Below the pieces are notes generated by a model, which ran no database searches, was not told where the DNA came from, and worked only from the letters and a program-made list of their open reading frames with translations. A DNA stretch of 64,000 nucleotides from contig NZ_VDES01000003.1 in the NCBI RefSeq assembly GCF_013607875.1, positions 13,866 through 77,865 of the forward strand, read 5' to 3'. Source of the stretch: Blastomonas ursincola. Lineage in GTDB: Bacteria > Pseudomonadota > Alphaproteobacteria > Sphingomonadales > Sphingomonadaceae. Of this stretch, positions 1 through 10,294 are shown piece by piece. Every line of letters begins with the position of its first letter. Positions within the stretch are counted from its first letter, which is position 1. The translations under genes and the position numbers were made by a program.

Positions 1-53
1 TGCGCCCCGCTTGCCCTTTCATTGCAACGGGGGAGGGCGGTCCCCTCTCCCAA

Positions 54-81
54 CCCTCTCCCCTGAAGGGGAGAGGGCTTT
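54..81 (+). repeat. Short palindromic element, terminator-like
   Basis: A perfect 10-bp stem (54-63 CCCTCTCCCC, loop TGAA, 68-77 GGGGAGAGGG) is followed by CTTTA. A closely similar element lies at 33275-33301 and a shorter one at 33138-33158, so this is a dispersed family. It may terminate transcription arriving from the left edge. The first ~94 bases hold no gene that I can support. Confidence 0.6.
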
Positions 82-94
82 ATGGGATCAGCAC

Positions 95-1528
<1,434 letters not shown>

Positions 1529-1532
1529 GCGT

Positions 1533-2237
1533 TCAGCCGGTCCCCTGGATCAGCATCATGATCGAGAAGGTCACGAAAAAGCCCTTGAAGACCGCGAATG
1601 CGGCGATCCAGCAGGATTTGAGCAGCGAGGTGCCCAGCTCTAGTCGAAACCAGCGCGCCTGCTGCACGGTGTACCAGATCAAGGTCACCAGAAAGATCGG
1701 GAAGCCGATATATATACCATCATAATATTTGCCCATGATCGGGTATTCGAAAGTCGTGTCGCTCATGAACGCGATCGCGATATGATTGGCTAGGCCGAAC
1801 GGCGCGGCGACGAAGCACTGGCTGTAAAAGGGCGGGCGCAGCGACGTTCGGTCGATGGCGATCTTGCGGTGACGCAGCAGATCGATCGACAGCAGCAGCG
1901 GGTAGATGCTGAAAATGAACGCCGTGAACATCAGTTCGTTCTTCCAGTCGCGCAGGAATTCGGGGCTGTCCTTGATCGCCTGTGCGACCGCTTCCGGTCC
2001 AAGGATGAATTCGCTGACCGTGCTCGCCATCGCGATGGTGATCATCAAGAAGACGGGAGGGTTGATCGTGCTTTCGTAGCGCGCCTTTGGCCGGTCATCG
2101 AGCTCGTCATCGGCATAGGCCATCATCCGCTGCGGCCGGAACAGCGAGAGCAGAAAGGTGCGCGGATAGAAATACAGCCAGCTGACGATCTCGAACAAAA
2201 TGTCCTCGACCGAGCGGAGCAGCCCCATGAAATCCAT
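1533..2237 (-). CDS. Hypothetical polytopic membrane protein
   Basis: I do not recognise a family. The 234-residue product has about four to five hydrophobic segments (near residues 60-80, 100-120, 135-155, 170-190 and 205-230 by eye), separated by short charged loops, with a hydrophilic N-terminal part rich in Asp and Arg. There is no signal peptide or catalytic motif. I prefer ATG at 2237 (MDFMGLL), preceded by GGGGGAA at good spacing, over a TTG at 2264. The C-terminal GFFVTFSIMMLIQGTG is typical of a last helix. A remote relation to Yip1-like or permease-type proteins is possible but unsupported. It is divergent from nothing obvious and probably monocistronic. Confidence 0.7.
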   Translation of the reverse strand: MDFMGLLRSVEDILFEIVSWLYFYPRTFLLSLFRPQRMMAYADDELDDRPKARYESTINPPVFLMITIAMASTVSEFILGPEAVAQAIKDSPEFLRDWKNELMFTAFIFSIYPLLLSIDLLRHRKIAIDRTSLRPPFYSQCFVAAPFGLANHIAIAFMSDTTFEYPIMGKYYDGIYIGFPIFLVTLIWYTVQQARWFRLELGTSLLKSCWIAAFAVFKGFFVTFSIMMLIQGTG

Positions 2238-2310
2238 ATGATTGTTCCCCCACTTCAGCGGCAAGAACTATCATAATGATATGGTCGCGCAATGGGGGCG
2301 TGGTCGGGCC

Positions 2311-2790
2311 TCAGCCAGGATAGCGGATCGCCATGACCTCGTATTCCTTCGCGCCTGCGGGCAGTTGCACCGTGCGCAGATCGCCTACGCTGGCGCCCTT
2401 GAGCGCGCGGGCGAGCGGGGAGCTCCAGCCGATCCGGCCGGCGCCCGCATCCTGCTCGTCATCGCCGACCAGGGTGAGCGTGCGCCAGTTGTCGTCCTCG
2501 TCGGCGATATCGACCTGGGCGCCGAACCAGACGCGGCTCTTGTCGCTCTGCGTCGCAGGATCGATCACGCGCGCGGCCTTCATCTTGCGCGCCAGGCGAT
2601 TAAGCTCGCGGTCGATCTCGCGCATGCGCTTGCGGCCGTACAGGTAATCGCCATTCTCGCTGCGGTCGCCATTGCCGGCGGCCCAGCTGACGATCTCGAC
2701 AATCGCGGGGCGCTCAACGCCGAGCAACTGGTCGTAGCGCGCCTTGAGCGCGGCATAGCCTTGCGGGGTGATGTAATTGGGGCGGTCCAT
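2311..2790 (-). CDS. greB: Transcription elongation factor GreB
   Basis: A 159-residue Gre factor, which binds the RNA polymerase secondary channel and stimulates cleavage of backtracked transcripts. The N-terminal coiled coil contains GDRSENGDYLYGRKRMREID, whose acidic tip and YGRKRMRE stretch are GreB-type rather than GreA-type. The C-terminal FKBP-like domain begins near residue 85 (VWFGAQVDIADEDD) and includes GRIGWSSPLARALKGASVGD. The start MDRPNYITPQGY matches the family start. It is transcribed towards the orphan membrane protein and separated from the transglycosylase by a repeat-filled gap. Confidence 0.93.
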   Translation of the reverse strand: MDRPNYITPQGYAALKARYDQLLGVERPAIVEIVSWAAGNGDRSENGDYLYGRKRMREIDRELNRLARKMKAARVIDPATQSDKSRVWFGAQVDIADEDDNWRTLTLVGDDEQDAGAGRIGWSSPLARALKGASVGDLRTVQLPAGAKEYEVMAIRYPG

Positions 2791-2843
2791 GGCGGGGCTT
2801 TAGCGTGAACGTGCCAGCAGGTGCAGCCTTTTCAGTTTCCCAT

Positions 2844-2929
2844 CCCCGTCACCCCTGCGAGCGCGGGGGTCCCGCTTCATTTGACCGTCGCACAGAAGCG
2901 GGATTCCCGCGTTCGCGGGAATGACGGGG
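2844..2929. repeat. Compound palindromic intergenic repeat
   Basis: Nested inverted repeats fill the greB/slt gap: CCCCGTCA (2844-2851) pairs with TGACGGGG (2922-2929), CCCGCTTC (2871-2878) with GAAGCGGG (2895-2902), and ATTCCCGCG/CGCGGGAAT (2903-2922) is a perfect 9-bp palindrome with a 2-base loop. A degenerate version of the same module is visible near 37530-37560. This is REP/BIME-like intergenic DNA; no gene is present. Confidence 0.7.
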
Positions 2930-2942
2930 CGGAGGCGTATCG

Positions 2943-4994
2943 TCAGCCCGGCGTATTCTTCCCCAGATAGCGGCTGAGCTTGTCACGCCCCCGCATCGTC
3001 GCGCGCTCGGGGTGCATCACGTCATAGACCACCGCGTTTTCCAGCACGCGCTGGACATAGTTCTTGGTCTCGAAGATCGGGATGCGCTCGACCCATTCGA
3101 CGATGTCGATGCCGCCCGTGCGCGGGTCACCATTGGCGCGCAGCCATTTGTTCACATTGCCGGGACCTGCGTTGTACGCCGCGACTGCAAGCGGATAGCT
3201 GCCGCCGAAATAGTCCATCATCCGGCTGAAATAGCCCGCGCCGAGCTGGATGTTATAGCCGGTATCGTCGGTCAGCGCGCCGAGCGAATAGCTGAGCCCC
3301 ATCTTGCCCGCCTGTTCGCGCGCGGTGCCCGGCATCAGCTGCATCAGCCCGCGCGCACCGGCATGGCTGACCGCGTTGGGGGCATATTGGCTTTCCTGCC
3401 GGGTGATCGCGTGGATCATCGTCCAGCTGCTGAGCGCGCCCGGCGGCACCGGCATTTGCGGGAAGGCGACCGATTGCAGGTCGTCTACGCCCTTGGCGCG
3501 CGCCGCCTGGCCGACGATGACCGCAAGGTCGCGCCTCCCGATCTGGCGCGCGAGTTCGGTCGCGAGAACATGCTCTTCCGGGGTCTTCGCCGCCGCTGCC
3601 ACCGCGCCGAAAAAGCGCCGCTGGGTCGGCCAGTCGCCGCTGCGCGAGATCGCCTGGGTCGCCTGGACCAGCGAGCTCGCGTTGAATCGCCCGCGCTCGA
3701 CCGCGCTCACTTGCACGCTGGGTGCGGTGGCAAAGGGCGGGATGTCGCGGCCCAGCCGCTCGGTGGCGAGCTGGCCGTAATAATGGTCGGGATAGGCGGC
3801 GGCCATTTCGAAATAGCGCATCGCCTCGGCCTGGTCGCCCGCGACGGCGGCTGCACGGCCCGCCCAGTAGAATCCCTTGGAGCGGGTCTGCGGGGTGCGC
3901 GCGCCGCCGCCATAGCGCGCGAACATGCCGATCGCATCGCGCGGACGCCCCAGATTCTGCAGCGCCACCGTGCCCGCCAGCCAGGTCAGGCTGGTATAAT
4001 CGTCGCGCACGCCCAGGCTCTCGTCGGAAATGTCGTGGCCGGGCGCGAAGGCATCATCGACCTTCGAGGCAATGTCGAAGGCAAGCGCATATTGCCCGTC
4101 ATTGCTCGCCGCGCGCGCCTGGCTCAGCAGCAGCTCGTACCAGCTTTCGGCATTGACCGGACGGTATTGCAGCGCGGGCCGGCTGCCGAGCATCTGGCGC
4201 GCGAGCGTCCAGTTGCCGGTATCGACGAGGCGCCTGGCGCGCTGCGCGACATAGCCTGCATCAGCCATCGCCTCGGCGCCGAGCGATCCGGCGAGCGCAT
4301 CGGCATCGGGCAGGTTCTTGAGCATGGCGAGCCGCGCCGCGAACACCGCGCGCCGTGCTGGGGAGACATAGCCGAACTGCTCCTCGGCATCGGGCGTGGC
4401 CTTCGCCCAGAGCAGCGCATCCATCCGCGCGTCATGATCGGCAGCGGTAAAGTCCGTGGCAAAGCGGCTGAACAGCATTGCCTTGTCTTCGGGCATCATC
4501 GTGCCGCCGCGCCAGGCGGCGATCGCGACCGTGCGCGCGGCATCGCGCTGCCCCACCGCGTCGAGCGCCATCGCATAGCGCGCGCGGCCGACATTGGTGA
4601 GCGGCGCAAAGCGGTTGAAATAGGCGACCACCTCCTGCGGCGCGGCGGGGCCTGCGCCCAGCGCCTGCTCGGCATTGCGGCGCATCTTGTCCTCGTCGGG
4701 CCAGCCGGGGTTGGAGATCAGGAAGCTCGCAAAGGTCGAGAAGGTGTAATTGTTGGGCGTGGTGGTCAGCGCGCGCCAGTTGGCGATCGTGCCCGACATG
4801 TCGGTCGGCATCGACTGGAGCAGGTTGGCGCGCGCGCGGTCCCAGTCGCTGCCATCGCCGCTGCGGCTCGGCACGGCGGCATAATCGGCGGTCTGGTCGC
4901 TGGCGAGACAGGCGGCAGGGACGCCCAGCAGGGGCAGGGCGAGCAGCACGGCGGTGCGCCGCGCAATAGCAATTCGTGAAACCATGCTGGACAT
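2943..4994 (-). CDS. Soluble lytic murein transglycosylase (Slt70 type)
   Basis: A 683-residue periplasmic enzyme that cleaves peptidoglycan MurNAc-GlcNAc bonds with 1,6-anhydro product formation. The N-terminus is a Sec signal peptide ending near ACLASDQ. Residues about 60-480 are an alpha-helical superhelix of TPR-like repeats, as in Slt70. The C-terminal SLT domain (about 515-650) carries the catalytic glutamate E534 in ITRQESQYAPNAVS, plus GARGLMQLMPGTA and AAYNAGPGNV. Length suits Slt70 rather than small MltC/EmtA enzymes. The gene is divergent from dapA across a 97-bp spacer. Confidence 0.92.
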   Translation of the reverse strand: MSSMVSRIAIARRTAVLLALPLLGVPAACLASDQTADYAAVPSRSGDGSDWDRARANLLQSMPTDMSGTIANWRALTTTPNNYTFSTFASFLISNPGWPDEDKMRRNAEQALGAGPAAPQEVVAYFNRFAPLTNVGRARYAMALDAVGQRDAARTVAIAAWRGGTMMPEDKAMLFSRFATDFTAADHDARMDALLWAKATPDAEEQFGYVSPARRAVFAARLAMLKNLPDADALAGSLGAEAMADAGYVAQRARRLVDTGNWTLARQMLGSRPALQYRPVNAESWYELLLSQARAASNDGQYALAFDIASKVDDAFAPGHDISDESLGVRDDYTSLTWLAGTVALQNLGRPRDAIGMFARYGGGARTPQTRSKGFYWAGRAAAVAGDQAEAMRYFEMAAAYPDHYYGQLATERLGRDIPPFATAPSVQVSAVERGRFNASSLVQATQAISRSGDWPTQRRFFGAVAAAAKTPEEHVLATELARQIGRRDLAVIVGQAARAKGVDDLQSVAFPQMPVPPGALSSWTMIHAITRQESQYAPNAVSHAGARGLMQLMPGTAREQAGKMGLSYSLGALTDDTGYNIQLGAGYFSRMMDYFGGSYPLAVAAYNAGPGNVNKWLRANGDPRTGGIDIVEWVERIPIFETKNYVQRVLENAVVYDVMHPERATMRGRDKLSRYLGKNTPG

Positions 4995-5091
4995 GATGCG
5001 CTTTCGATCCTTATCAGGCGCTGAACACGCAACCTTGTGTGCGAATGGATTGTTCTTGCCTGATTTGCGGGCAAGGTAAAGGAGCTACCCG

Positions 5092-5967
5092 ATGTTTTCC
5101 GGCTCAATTCCGGCCCTTGCGACGCCCTTCCGCGACGGAGCGTTTGACGAGCCTGCGTTCCGCGCGCTGATCGACTGGCAGATCGACAATGGCAGCTCGG
5201 GCCTGGTCCCCTGCGGCACCACCGGCGAGGCCGCGACCATGTCGATCGAGGAGCATGATTATGTCGTGCGCGTCTGCGTCGAGCAGGCGGCGGGGCGCGT
5301 TCCGGTGATCGCGGGCTGCGGGTCGAACGACACCAAGGTCGCCATCGGGCACATGCTCAACGCAAAGGCCGCCGGCGCCAGCGCAGCGCTGGTCGTGCCG
5401 CCTTATTACAACCGCCCCGGCCAGGACGGGGTGCGCGCGCATTTCAAGGCGCTGACCGAGGCGTGCGACCTGCCGATTGTGCTCTATAACGTGCCTGCGC
5501 GCACCGTGACCGACATCAAGGTCGAGACCATGGCCAAGCTCTCGCGCTTCCCCACGATCATCGGCGTCAAGGATGCTACCGGCGATCTCGAGCGCGTCAG
5601 CGCGCAGCGCGCGCAGTGCGGCAAGAAATTCTGCCAGCTGTCGGGCAATGACGAACTGGCGCTCGGTCATCGCGCGATGGGCGGTGTCGGCTGTATCTCG
5701 GTGACCGCCAATGTCGCGCCTGCCTTGTGCGCGCAGTTTCAGGCGGCGCTGGCCAAGGGCGATTACAAGGCCGCGCTCGCGCTCAACGACCGTCTGTACC
5801 CGCTACACTCGGCGATGTTCTCAGATGCGTCGCCCGGCCCGGTCAAATATGCGCTGCACCGCGTGCGGCCCGATTTCCTGCCGGATCTCAGGCTGCCGAT
5901 GACCCCGCCCGACAAGAAGAGCCGCAAGGCGGTCGACGCGGCACTGGTGCACGCTGGGCTTATCTGA
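5092..5967 (+). CDS. dapA: 4-hydroxy-tetrahydrodipicolinate synthase
   Basis: Condenses pyruvate with aspartate-semialdehyde in the lysine/diaminopimelate pathway. The 291-residue TIM barrel shows the active-site loop [11 protein letters not shown], the catalytic tyrosine in LYNVPARTV, and the Schiff-base lysine in [14 protein letters not shown]. The start ATG 5092 follows AAAGGAG at optimal spacing. The stop overlaps the smpB start by one base (TGATG), so the two are translationally coupled. A divergent promoter shared with the transglycosylase is likely in 4995-5091. Confidence 0.97.
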   Translation: MFSGSIPALATPFRDGAFDEPAFRALIDWQIDNGSSGLVPCGTTGEAATMSIEEHDYVVRVCVEQAAGRVPVIAGCGSNDTKVAIGHMLNAKAAGASAALVVPPYYNRPGQDGVRAHFKALTEACDLPIVLYNVPARTVTDIKVETMAKLSRFPTIIGVKDATGDLERVSAQRAQCGKKFCQLSGNDELALGHRAMGGVGCISVTANVAPALCAQFQAALAKGDYKAALALNDRLYPLHSAMFSDASPGPVKYALHRVRPDFLPDLRLPMTPPDKKSRKAVDAALVHAGLI

Positions 5968-6449
5968 TGGCGCGGCCCAAGCCCGAGACGTTCGACAAGA
6001 AGAAGATCGTCGCCGAGAACCGGCGCGCGCGCTACGATTATGCCATCGATCAGGTGTACGAGGCGGGGATCGCGCTTACCGGCACCGAGGTCAAGTCGCT
6101 GCGCTTCGGCGAGGGATCGATCGCGGAAAGCTATGCCGAGGTCAGCGACGAGCAGGTCTGGCTGATCAATTCGAACATCCCCGAATTCAGCCATGGCAAC
6201 CGCTTCAATCACGAGCCCAAGCGCCCGCGCAAGCTGCTGCTCCACGCGCGCGAGATCGCCAAGCTGCACGGAGCGGTGGCGCGCCAGGGCATGACCTTGG
6301 TGCCGCTGTCGATCTTCTTCAACGGAAGAGGCCGCGCCAAGGTCGAACTCGCGCTCGCCAAGGGCAAGAAGGCGCCCGACAAGCGCGCGGCGACCAAGGA
6401 ACGCGAGTGGAAGCGCGAGCAGGGCCGCCTGCTGCGCGATCGGGGATAA
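5967..6449 (+). CDS. smpB: SsrA-binding protein SmpB
   Basis: A 160-residue tmRNA partner that rescues stalled ribosomes by placing tmRNA in the A site. Typical motifs are [11 protein letters not shown] near the N-terminus, [15 protein letters not shown], the RNA-binding [19 protein letters not shown], and a basic C-terminal tail ([20 protein letters not shown]) that mimics mRNA in the decoding channel. The ATG at 5967 overlaps the dapA stop; the same frame extends upstream without a stop but only inside dapA. The tmRNA gene itself is not in this window. Confidence 0.97.
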   Translation: MARPKPETFDKKKIVAENRRARYDYAIDQVYEAGIALTGTEVKSLRFGEGSIAESYAEVSDEQVWLINSNIPEFSHGNRFNHEPKRPRKLLLHAREIAKLHGAVARQGMTLVPLSIFFNGRGRAKVELALAKGKKAPDKRAATKEREWKREQGRLLRDRG

Positions 6450-6670
6450 GCAACTCTCCGCCCGTCGAAAATTAACCTCGCTTCATAAGATCGCGTGCGC
6501 CAGATCACCGCCGCGCGCTATGGGGCGTGCTCGAACGGGGTCGCAGCCCGATTCGGGTGATTTCGAATCTGGGTAAACGTCGTTTTAATCCGTTGGGGGC
6601 TATGGCCTTTTGCGGCGGCGCTCCCACATGGGCCCTGTCGCTTGCAGCGGACAGCAAAGGGCATAGGGTT

Positions 6671-7237
6671 TTGGAGTTGACGGAAGGCCGTTTCACCCGC
6701 TGGGTTGGTCGCAACATGCCGACACGCGAGAGTATGGAGCAGAACCGCTTCATCCGGCCTTTTGCTGCGCGCGTGCTGCGCTCTGACCTGTGGCGATTCA
6801 CCCGGCGGTCGGTGCCGCGCGGCGTGGCTCTGGGGGTGCTGGTCGGCGTGATCCTGCCGATCGCGCAGATCTTCGGCGCGGCGCTGCTCGCGCTTCCGTT
6901 CCGCGCCAATGTGCCGGTCGCGGCGCTGACCACCTTCATCACCAATCCGTTCACGACGCCGCTGCTCTGGGTCGCCGCCTATCATGTCGGCAGCTTCATC
7001 CTGCGCGTCGATGCCTCGACCTTCGGCCAGCCGGTGGCGACCGCGCTCAACCAGCCGCATGTCGAGACCTGGATGGAATGGCTGACCGGCGCCGCCTCGA
7101 TCACCGCCTTTGGCCTTGTCGTGCTGGCCATCGTGATGGCGGCGGTCGGCTATGTCGCCAGCGCGATCGGCTGGCGGATATGGATCGCGGGCAAGCGCCA
7201 GCGTCGCCTCGCCAGGGCGCGCCACCGCCTCCCTTGA
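6671..7237 (+). CDS. DUF2062 domain-containing membrane protein
   Basis: A 188-residue inner-membrane protein of unknown role. The DUF2062 hallmark is visible: LWRFTRRSVPRGVALGVLVG followed by a first hydrophobic helix, then VAALTTFITNPFTTPLLW, and a last helix near VVLAIVMAAVGYVASAI before a basic tail. The first ATG inside the conserved core is at 6716 (MPTRESMEQN), but GRFTRWVGRN before it looks conserved-type coding sequence, so I start at TTG 6671, which has AAAGGG upstream. TTG 6677 and ATG 6716 are alternatives. It sits between smpB and cckA on the same strand. Confidence 0.8.
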   Translation: MELTEGRFTRWVGRNMPTRESMEQNRFIRPFAARVLRSDLWRFTRRSVPRGVALGVLVGVILPIAQIFGAALLALPFRANVPVAALTTFITNPFTTPLLWVAAYHVGSFILRVDASTFGQPVATALNQPHVETWMEWLTGAASITAFGLVVLAIVMAAVGYVASAIGWRIWIAGKRQRRLARARHRLP

Positions 7238-7334
7238 ACGCCTTGCGATTTGTAACGCATCCCGGATTGCGCTAGCGTCGCGCGCGCAACACTGAAGCTG
7301 GCCGGACGCGCCATGCCAGGGGGATCCGACGACC

Positions 7335-9833
7335 TTGACCACCACCCGTGCCCGCCCCGACCTTGACTGGCCGGAATGGCTGCCCGCGCTTCCCGATCCC
7401 GACAGCCCCGATGCCCGCATCACCACGCTAATCATCCTCGGCGGACTGGTGGTGAGCGGCGGCCTGATCTGGCTAGCGCTGGGTGACTGGGTGCCGCTGG
7501 CGCTGTTCGCGGGTGGTCTGGTGGCGCTTGCCTCGCTGATCCTGCTGGTGCGTCACCAGTTTCCGCCGCGCAGCGACGTGCAGCGCACGATGCCCGACTG
7601 GTCGGTGACCTTCGCCGCGACCGACCACCCGACGATCGCGATTGCCATTACTGACGAGGCGGGGCGGATGATCTGCGCCAACCAGCGCTTCATCGACCAG
7701 TTCGGCGCCGAGATGGTCCCGCCGAAATTGTCGCTGGCCGGTCAGGGCGGCGACCTGCTCGCCGAGGCAGGACGCGCCGCCTGGCGCGATGGCGAGGGCA
7801 GGGCCAGCGGACTGGTCGCTGCAGGCGTTCCGATCGATGCCGAGGTGCGCCGTGTCGGGCGCGGGCAGGACTATCTACTGTGGAAGTTCGAGCCGGTCGC
7901 ACGGCACGATCTCGCGGTTGAGGCCGATGCGATGCTGGTCGGGCGTCCCGGGCGCGCGCTGGGCGAGGGCGGCTTCATGGCCGCCGCGATCAGCCCCGAA
8001 GGTCGCATCCGTGCCGCCAACAGCGCCTTTGCCGCGCGCGCCGCCGGGGCCGAGGCGGGCAATATCGTCGGGCGCGATCTCGCGAGCTTCCTGCGCGCCG
8101 ACGAGCGCAACCGTATCTATTTCGAGCGCGAGGGCCGCAAGGGCGTCCCGCTGCGCCTGTTCCACCTGCCGCTGGTCGATCCGCTCCACGTCACCGATCC
8201 GGCGGAGCGCGAGAAGGCACCTGCGCTGGTCGTGCTGATCGACGAAGACCCGGCTGGCATGGATAAGGGCACCGCACTGGGCTATGTCCAGACGCTGCTC
8301 GGGTTGCTGCCGGTGGGCCTGGCGATGACCGATCGCGACGGGCGCTTCCTGTTCGCCAACGATGCGTTCCTGCGCGCGGCAGGGATCACCGAGGCCGAAC
8401 TGCCGCCCTATCCCGGCGATCTGGTGGTGCGCGAGGACAAGGGCGCGATCGCCGATGCGGTGCGCCGCCATGCCAGCGGACAGGCGATGGCGGGCGATGT
8501 CGCGCTGCGGCTACGCAACCAGCCCGACGAGCCGGTGACGCTATCGCTCGCCAGCCTGCGCGGAATGGGCGATGCTGCGGTGCTGCTCTCGGTCAAGGAT
8601 AACAGCGAGGAAAGCCGGCTCAAGCGCCAGGTCGCGCAGGCAAGCAAGATGCAGGCGATCGGCCAGCTCGCGGGCGGCGTTGCGCATGATTTCAACAACG
8701 TGCTGACTGCGATCATCGGCCATTGCGACCTGATGCTGATGCGGCACAGCCCCGGCGACAGCGATTATGACGACATCCAGCAGATCCGCAGCAACTCCAA
8801 CCGCGCGGCCTCGCTGACCCGGCATCTGCTCGCCTTCTCGCGCCAGCAGACCCTGCGGCCGCAGGTGCTGCAGCTGCCCGATATCGTCTCCGACACGTCC
8901 GAGCTGCTCAAGCGGCTGATCGGCGAGAAGATCGTGCTCGAGGTCCAGCACGACCGCAATCTGGGCCCGGTCCGCGCCGATCCCGGCCAGCTCGAACAGG
9001 TGATCGTCAATCTTGCGGTCAATGGCCGCGATGCGATGCTCGCCAAGCGCCCGCCCGGCGGCACGCTCACCATCCGCACGCGCAAGGTAACGGCGGCGGA
9101 CGTGCGCGCGATGAACAGCGACATCCTGCCGGTCGACGATTACAGCGCGATCCTGGTCGAGGATGGCGGCACCGGCATGCCGCCCGACGTGCAGGCGCGC
9201 ATCTTCGAGCCGTTCTTCACCACCAAGGAGGTCGGCAAGGGCACAGGGCTTGGTCTGTCGACGGTGTACGGCATCGTCAAGCAGTCGGGCGGCTATATCT
9301 TTGTCGATTCCGAACCGGGCCAGGGCACGACCTTCTCAATCTATTTCCCGGTCTATCGCGGTGGCGCGGTCGAACAGCGCAGCCGCAAGCAGACCGCCAA
9401 GGTCAATCCCGGCCAATGGGGCCATGCGCGGCTGCTGCTGGTCGAGGACGAGGACATGGTCCGCGCGGTCGCCGAGCGTGCGCTGACGCGCCAGGGCTTT
9501 ACCGTGGTGACCGCGAGCGATGGCGAGGACGGGCTCGAGCGGCTGGGTGATAGCGGCCCGTTCGACCTCGTCGTCAGCGATGTCGTGATGCCCAATCTCG
9601 ACGGGCCCGGCATGGCGGTGGAGATGCGCAAGCGCATGCCCGGCCTGCCGATCCTGTTCATGTCTGGCTATGCCGAGGAAACGCTGCGGCAGAGCATATC
9701 GATCGACCAGGTGCACTTTCTGCCCAAGCCGTTTTCGGTTGCGCAGATTGTCGATGCCGTGCACGGCGCGCTCGCTGCATCGGCACCCCCGCCGAACCAG
9801 GCCCCAGCGAATGAAGGAAAGCTACCCACGTGA
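7335..9833 (+). CDS. cckA: Cell-cycle hybrid sensor histidine kinase CckA
   Basis: In alphaproteobacteria CckA feeds phosphate through ChpT to CtrA and CpdR, controlling cell cycle and replication. The 832-residue protein has two N-terminal membrane helices (about residues 30-75), PAS-like sensor segments (about 90-430), a HisKA domain with phospho-accepting H451 in AGGVAHDFNNVLTAIIGHCD, an ATPase domain (DPGQLEQVIVNLAVNGRDAM, GTGMP, GKGTGLGLSTVYGI), and a C-terminal receiver with D749 in LVVSDVVMPNLDG. The start is TTG 7335, supported by AGGGGGAT upstream. Its stop overlaps the next gene by 4 nt. CckA is assigned from the FNNVLTAIIGHCDLML signature and architecture. Confidence 0.92.
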   Translation: MTTTRARPDLDWPEWLPALPDPDSPDARITTLIILGGLVVSGGLIWLALGDWVPLALFAGGLVALASLILLVRHQFPPRSDVQRTMPDWSVTFAATDHPTIAIAITDEAGRMICANQRFIDQFGAEMVPPKLSLAGQGGDLLAEAGRAAWRDGEGRASGLVAAGVPIDAEVRRVGRGQDYLLWKFEPVARHDLAVEADAMLVGRPGRALGEGGFMAAAISPEGRIRAANSAFAARAAGAEAGNIVGRDLASFLRADERNRIYFEREGRKGVPLRLFHLPLVDPLHVTDPAEREKAPALVVLIDEDPAGMDKGTALGYVQTLLGLLPVGLAMTDRDGRFLFANDAFLRAAGITEAELPPYPGDLVVREDKGAIADAVRRHASGQAMAGDVALRLRNQPDEPVTLSLASLRGMGDAAVLLSVKDNSEESRLKRQVAQASKMQAIGQLAGGVAHDFNNVLTAIIGHCDLMLMRHSPGDSDYDDIQQIRSNSNRAASLTRHLLAFSRQQTLRPQVLQLPDIVSDTSELLKRLIGEKIVLEVQHDRNLGPVRADPGQLEQVIVNLAVNGRDAMLAKRPPGGTLTIRTRKVTAADVRAMNSDILPVDDYSAILVEDGGTGMPPDVQARIFEPFFTTKEVGKGTGLGLSTVYGIVKQSGGYIFVDSEPGQGTTFSIYFPVYRGGAVEQRSRKQTAKVNPGQWGHARLLLVEDEDMVRAVAERALTRQGFTVVTASDGEDGLERLGDSGPFDLVVSDVVMPNLDGPGMAVEMRKRMPGLPILFMSGYAEETLRQSISIDQVHFLPKPFSVAQIVDAVHGALAASAPPPNQAPANEGKLPT

Positions 9834-10174
9834 CTGAGTCCAGGACCTTCCTGATCGCCGAGGACGAGGCGATGATTGCGATGCTGCTTGAAGATTTCAT
9901 CGACCTGGCCGGTCACCAGATCGCTGCCATGGTCGCCAGCCTGGAAGATGGGCTGGCAGCGGTGCAGGCCGGCGGCTTCGATGCTGCGATCCTCGACGTC
10001 AACCTGGGACGCGACAAGGTCTGGCCGCTCGCCGATGCGCTGCGCGAGGCCAGTGTGCCCTATATCTTCGCGACGGGGGGCGGCGACACCATACCGTCCG
10101 AGCATGCGTCCGCACCCACCTTGCCCAAGCCCTATACGCTGGCGTCGCTCGAGGCGGTGCTCGCGCGGCTCTGA
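9830..10174 (+). CDS. Single-domain response regulator
   Basis: A 114-residue stand-alone receiver domain. It keeps the acidic pair in IAEDEAM, the phospho-acceptor D56 in AAILDVNLG, a threonine in IFATGGG, and the invariant lysine in LPKPYT, so it should be phosphorylatable. There is no output domain. The GTG start overlaps the cckA stop (GTGA), implying coupled translation and a functional tie to CckA, either as a phosphate sink or as an adaptor in the style of DivK/CpdR. It is not clearly either of those by sequence. Confidence 0.9.
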   Translation: MTESRTFLIAEDEAMIAMLLEDFIDLAGHQIAAMVASLEDGLAAVQAGGFDAAILDVNLGRDKVWPLADALREASVPYIFATGGGDTIPSEHASAPTLPKPYTLASLEAVLARL

Positions 10175-10203
10175 CGCGTTTTGCCCTTGCGTTCTGCTGC
10201 GAT

Positions 10204-10218
10204 GTTCCCTAACTGTTC
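10204..10218 (+). promoter_or_regulatory. Probable LexA (SOS) operator of recA
   Basis: GTTC (10204-10207), 7 bases, GTTC (10215-10218) is an exact match to the alphaproteobacterial LexA direct-repeat box GTTC-N7-GTTC. It lies 77 bases upstream of the recA start. It overlaps a second motif, TGTTC-N5-GAACA at 10214-10228. Confidence 0.8.
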
Positions 10219-10294
10219 CAAAAGAACAGATTGGGTACATCACTGAGTCGTTGCGCCGGAGGTCCGGAGCAATTAGGCAGGAAAGGGCAGGGCT

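Noticed and set aside
3012-4979. Long plus-strand open frame opposite the lytic transglycosylase
   Set aside because: Antisense shadow of a gene with a signal peptide and an intact SLT catalytic domain.
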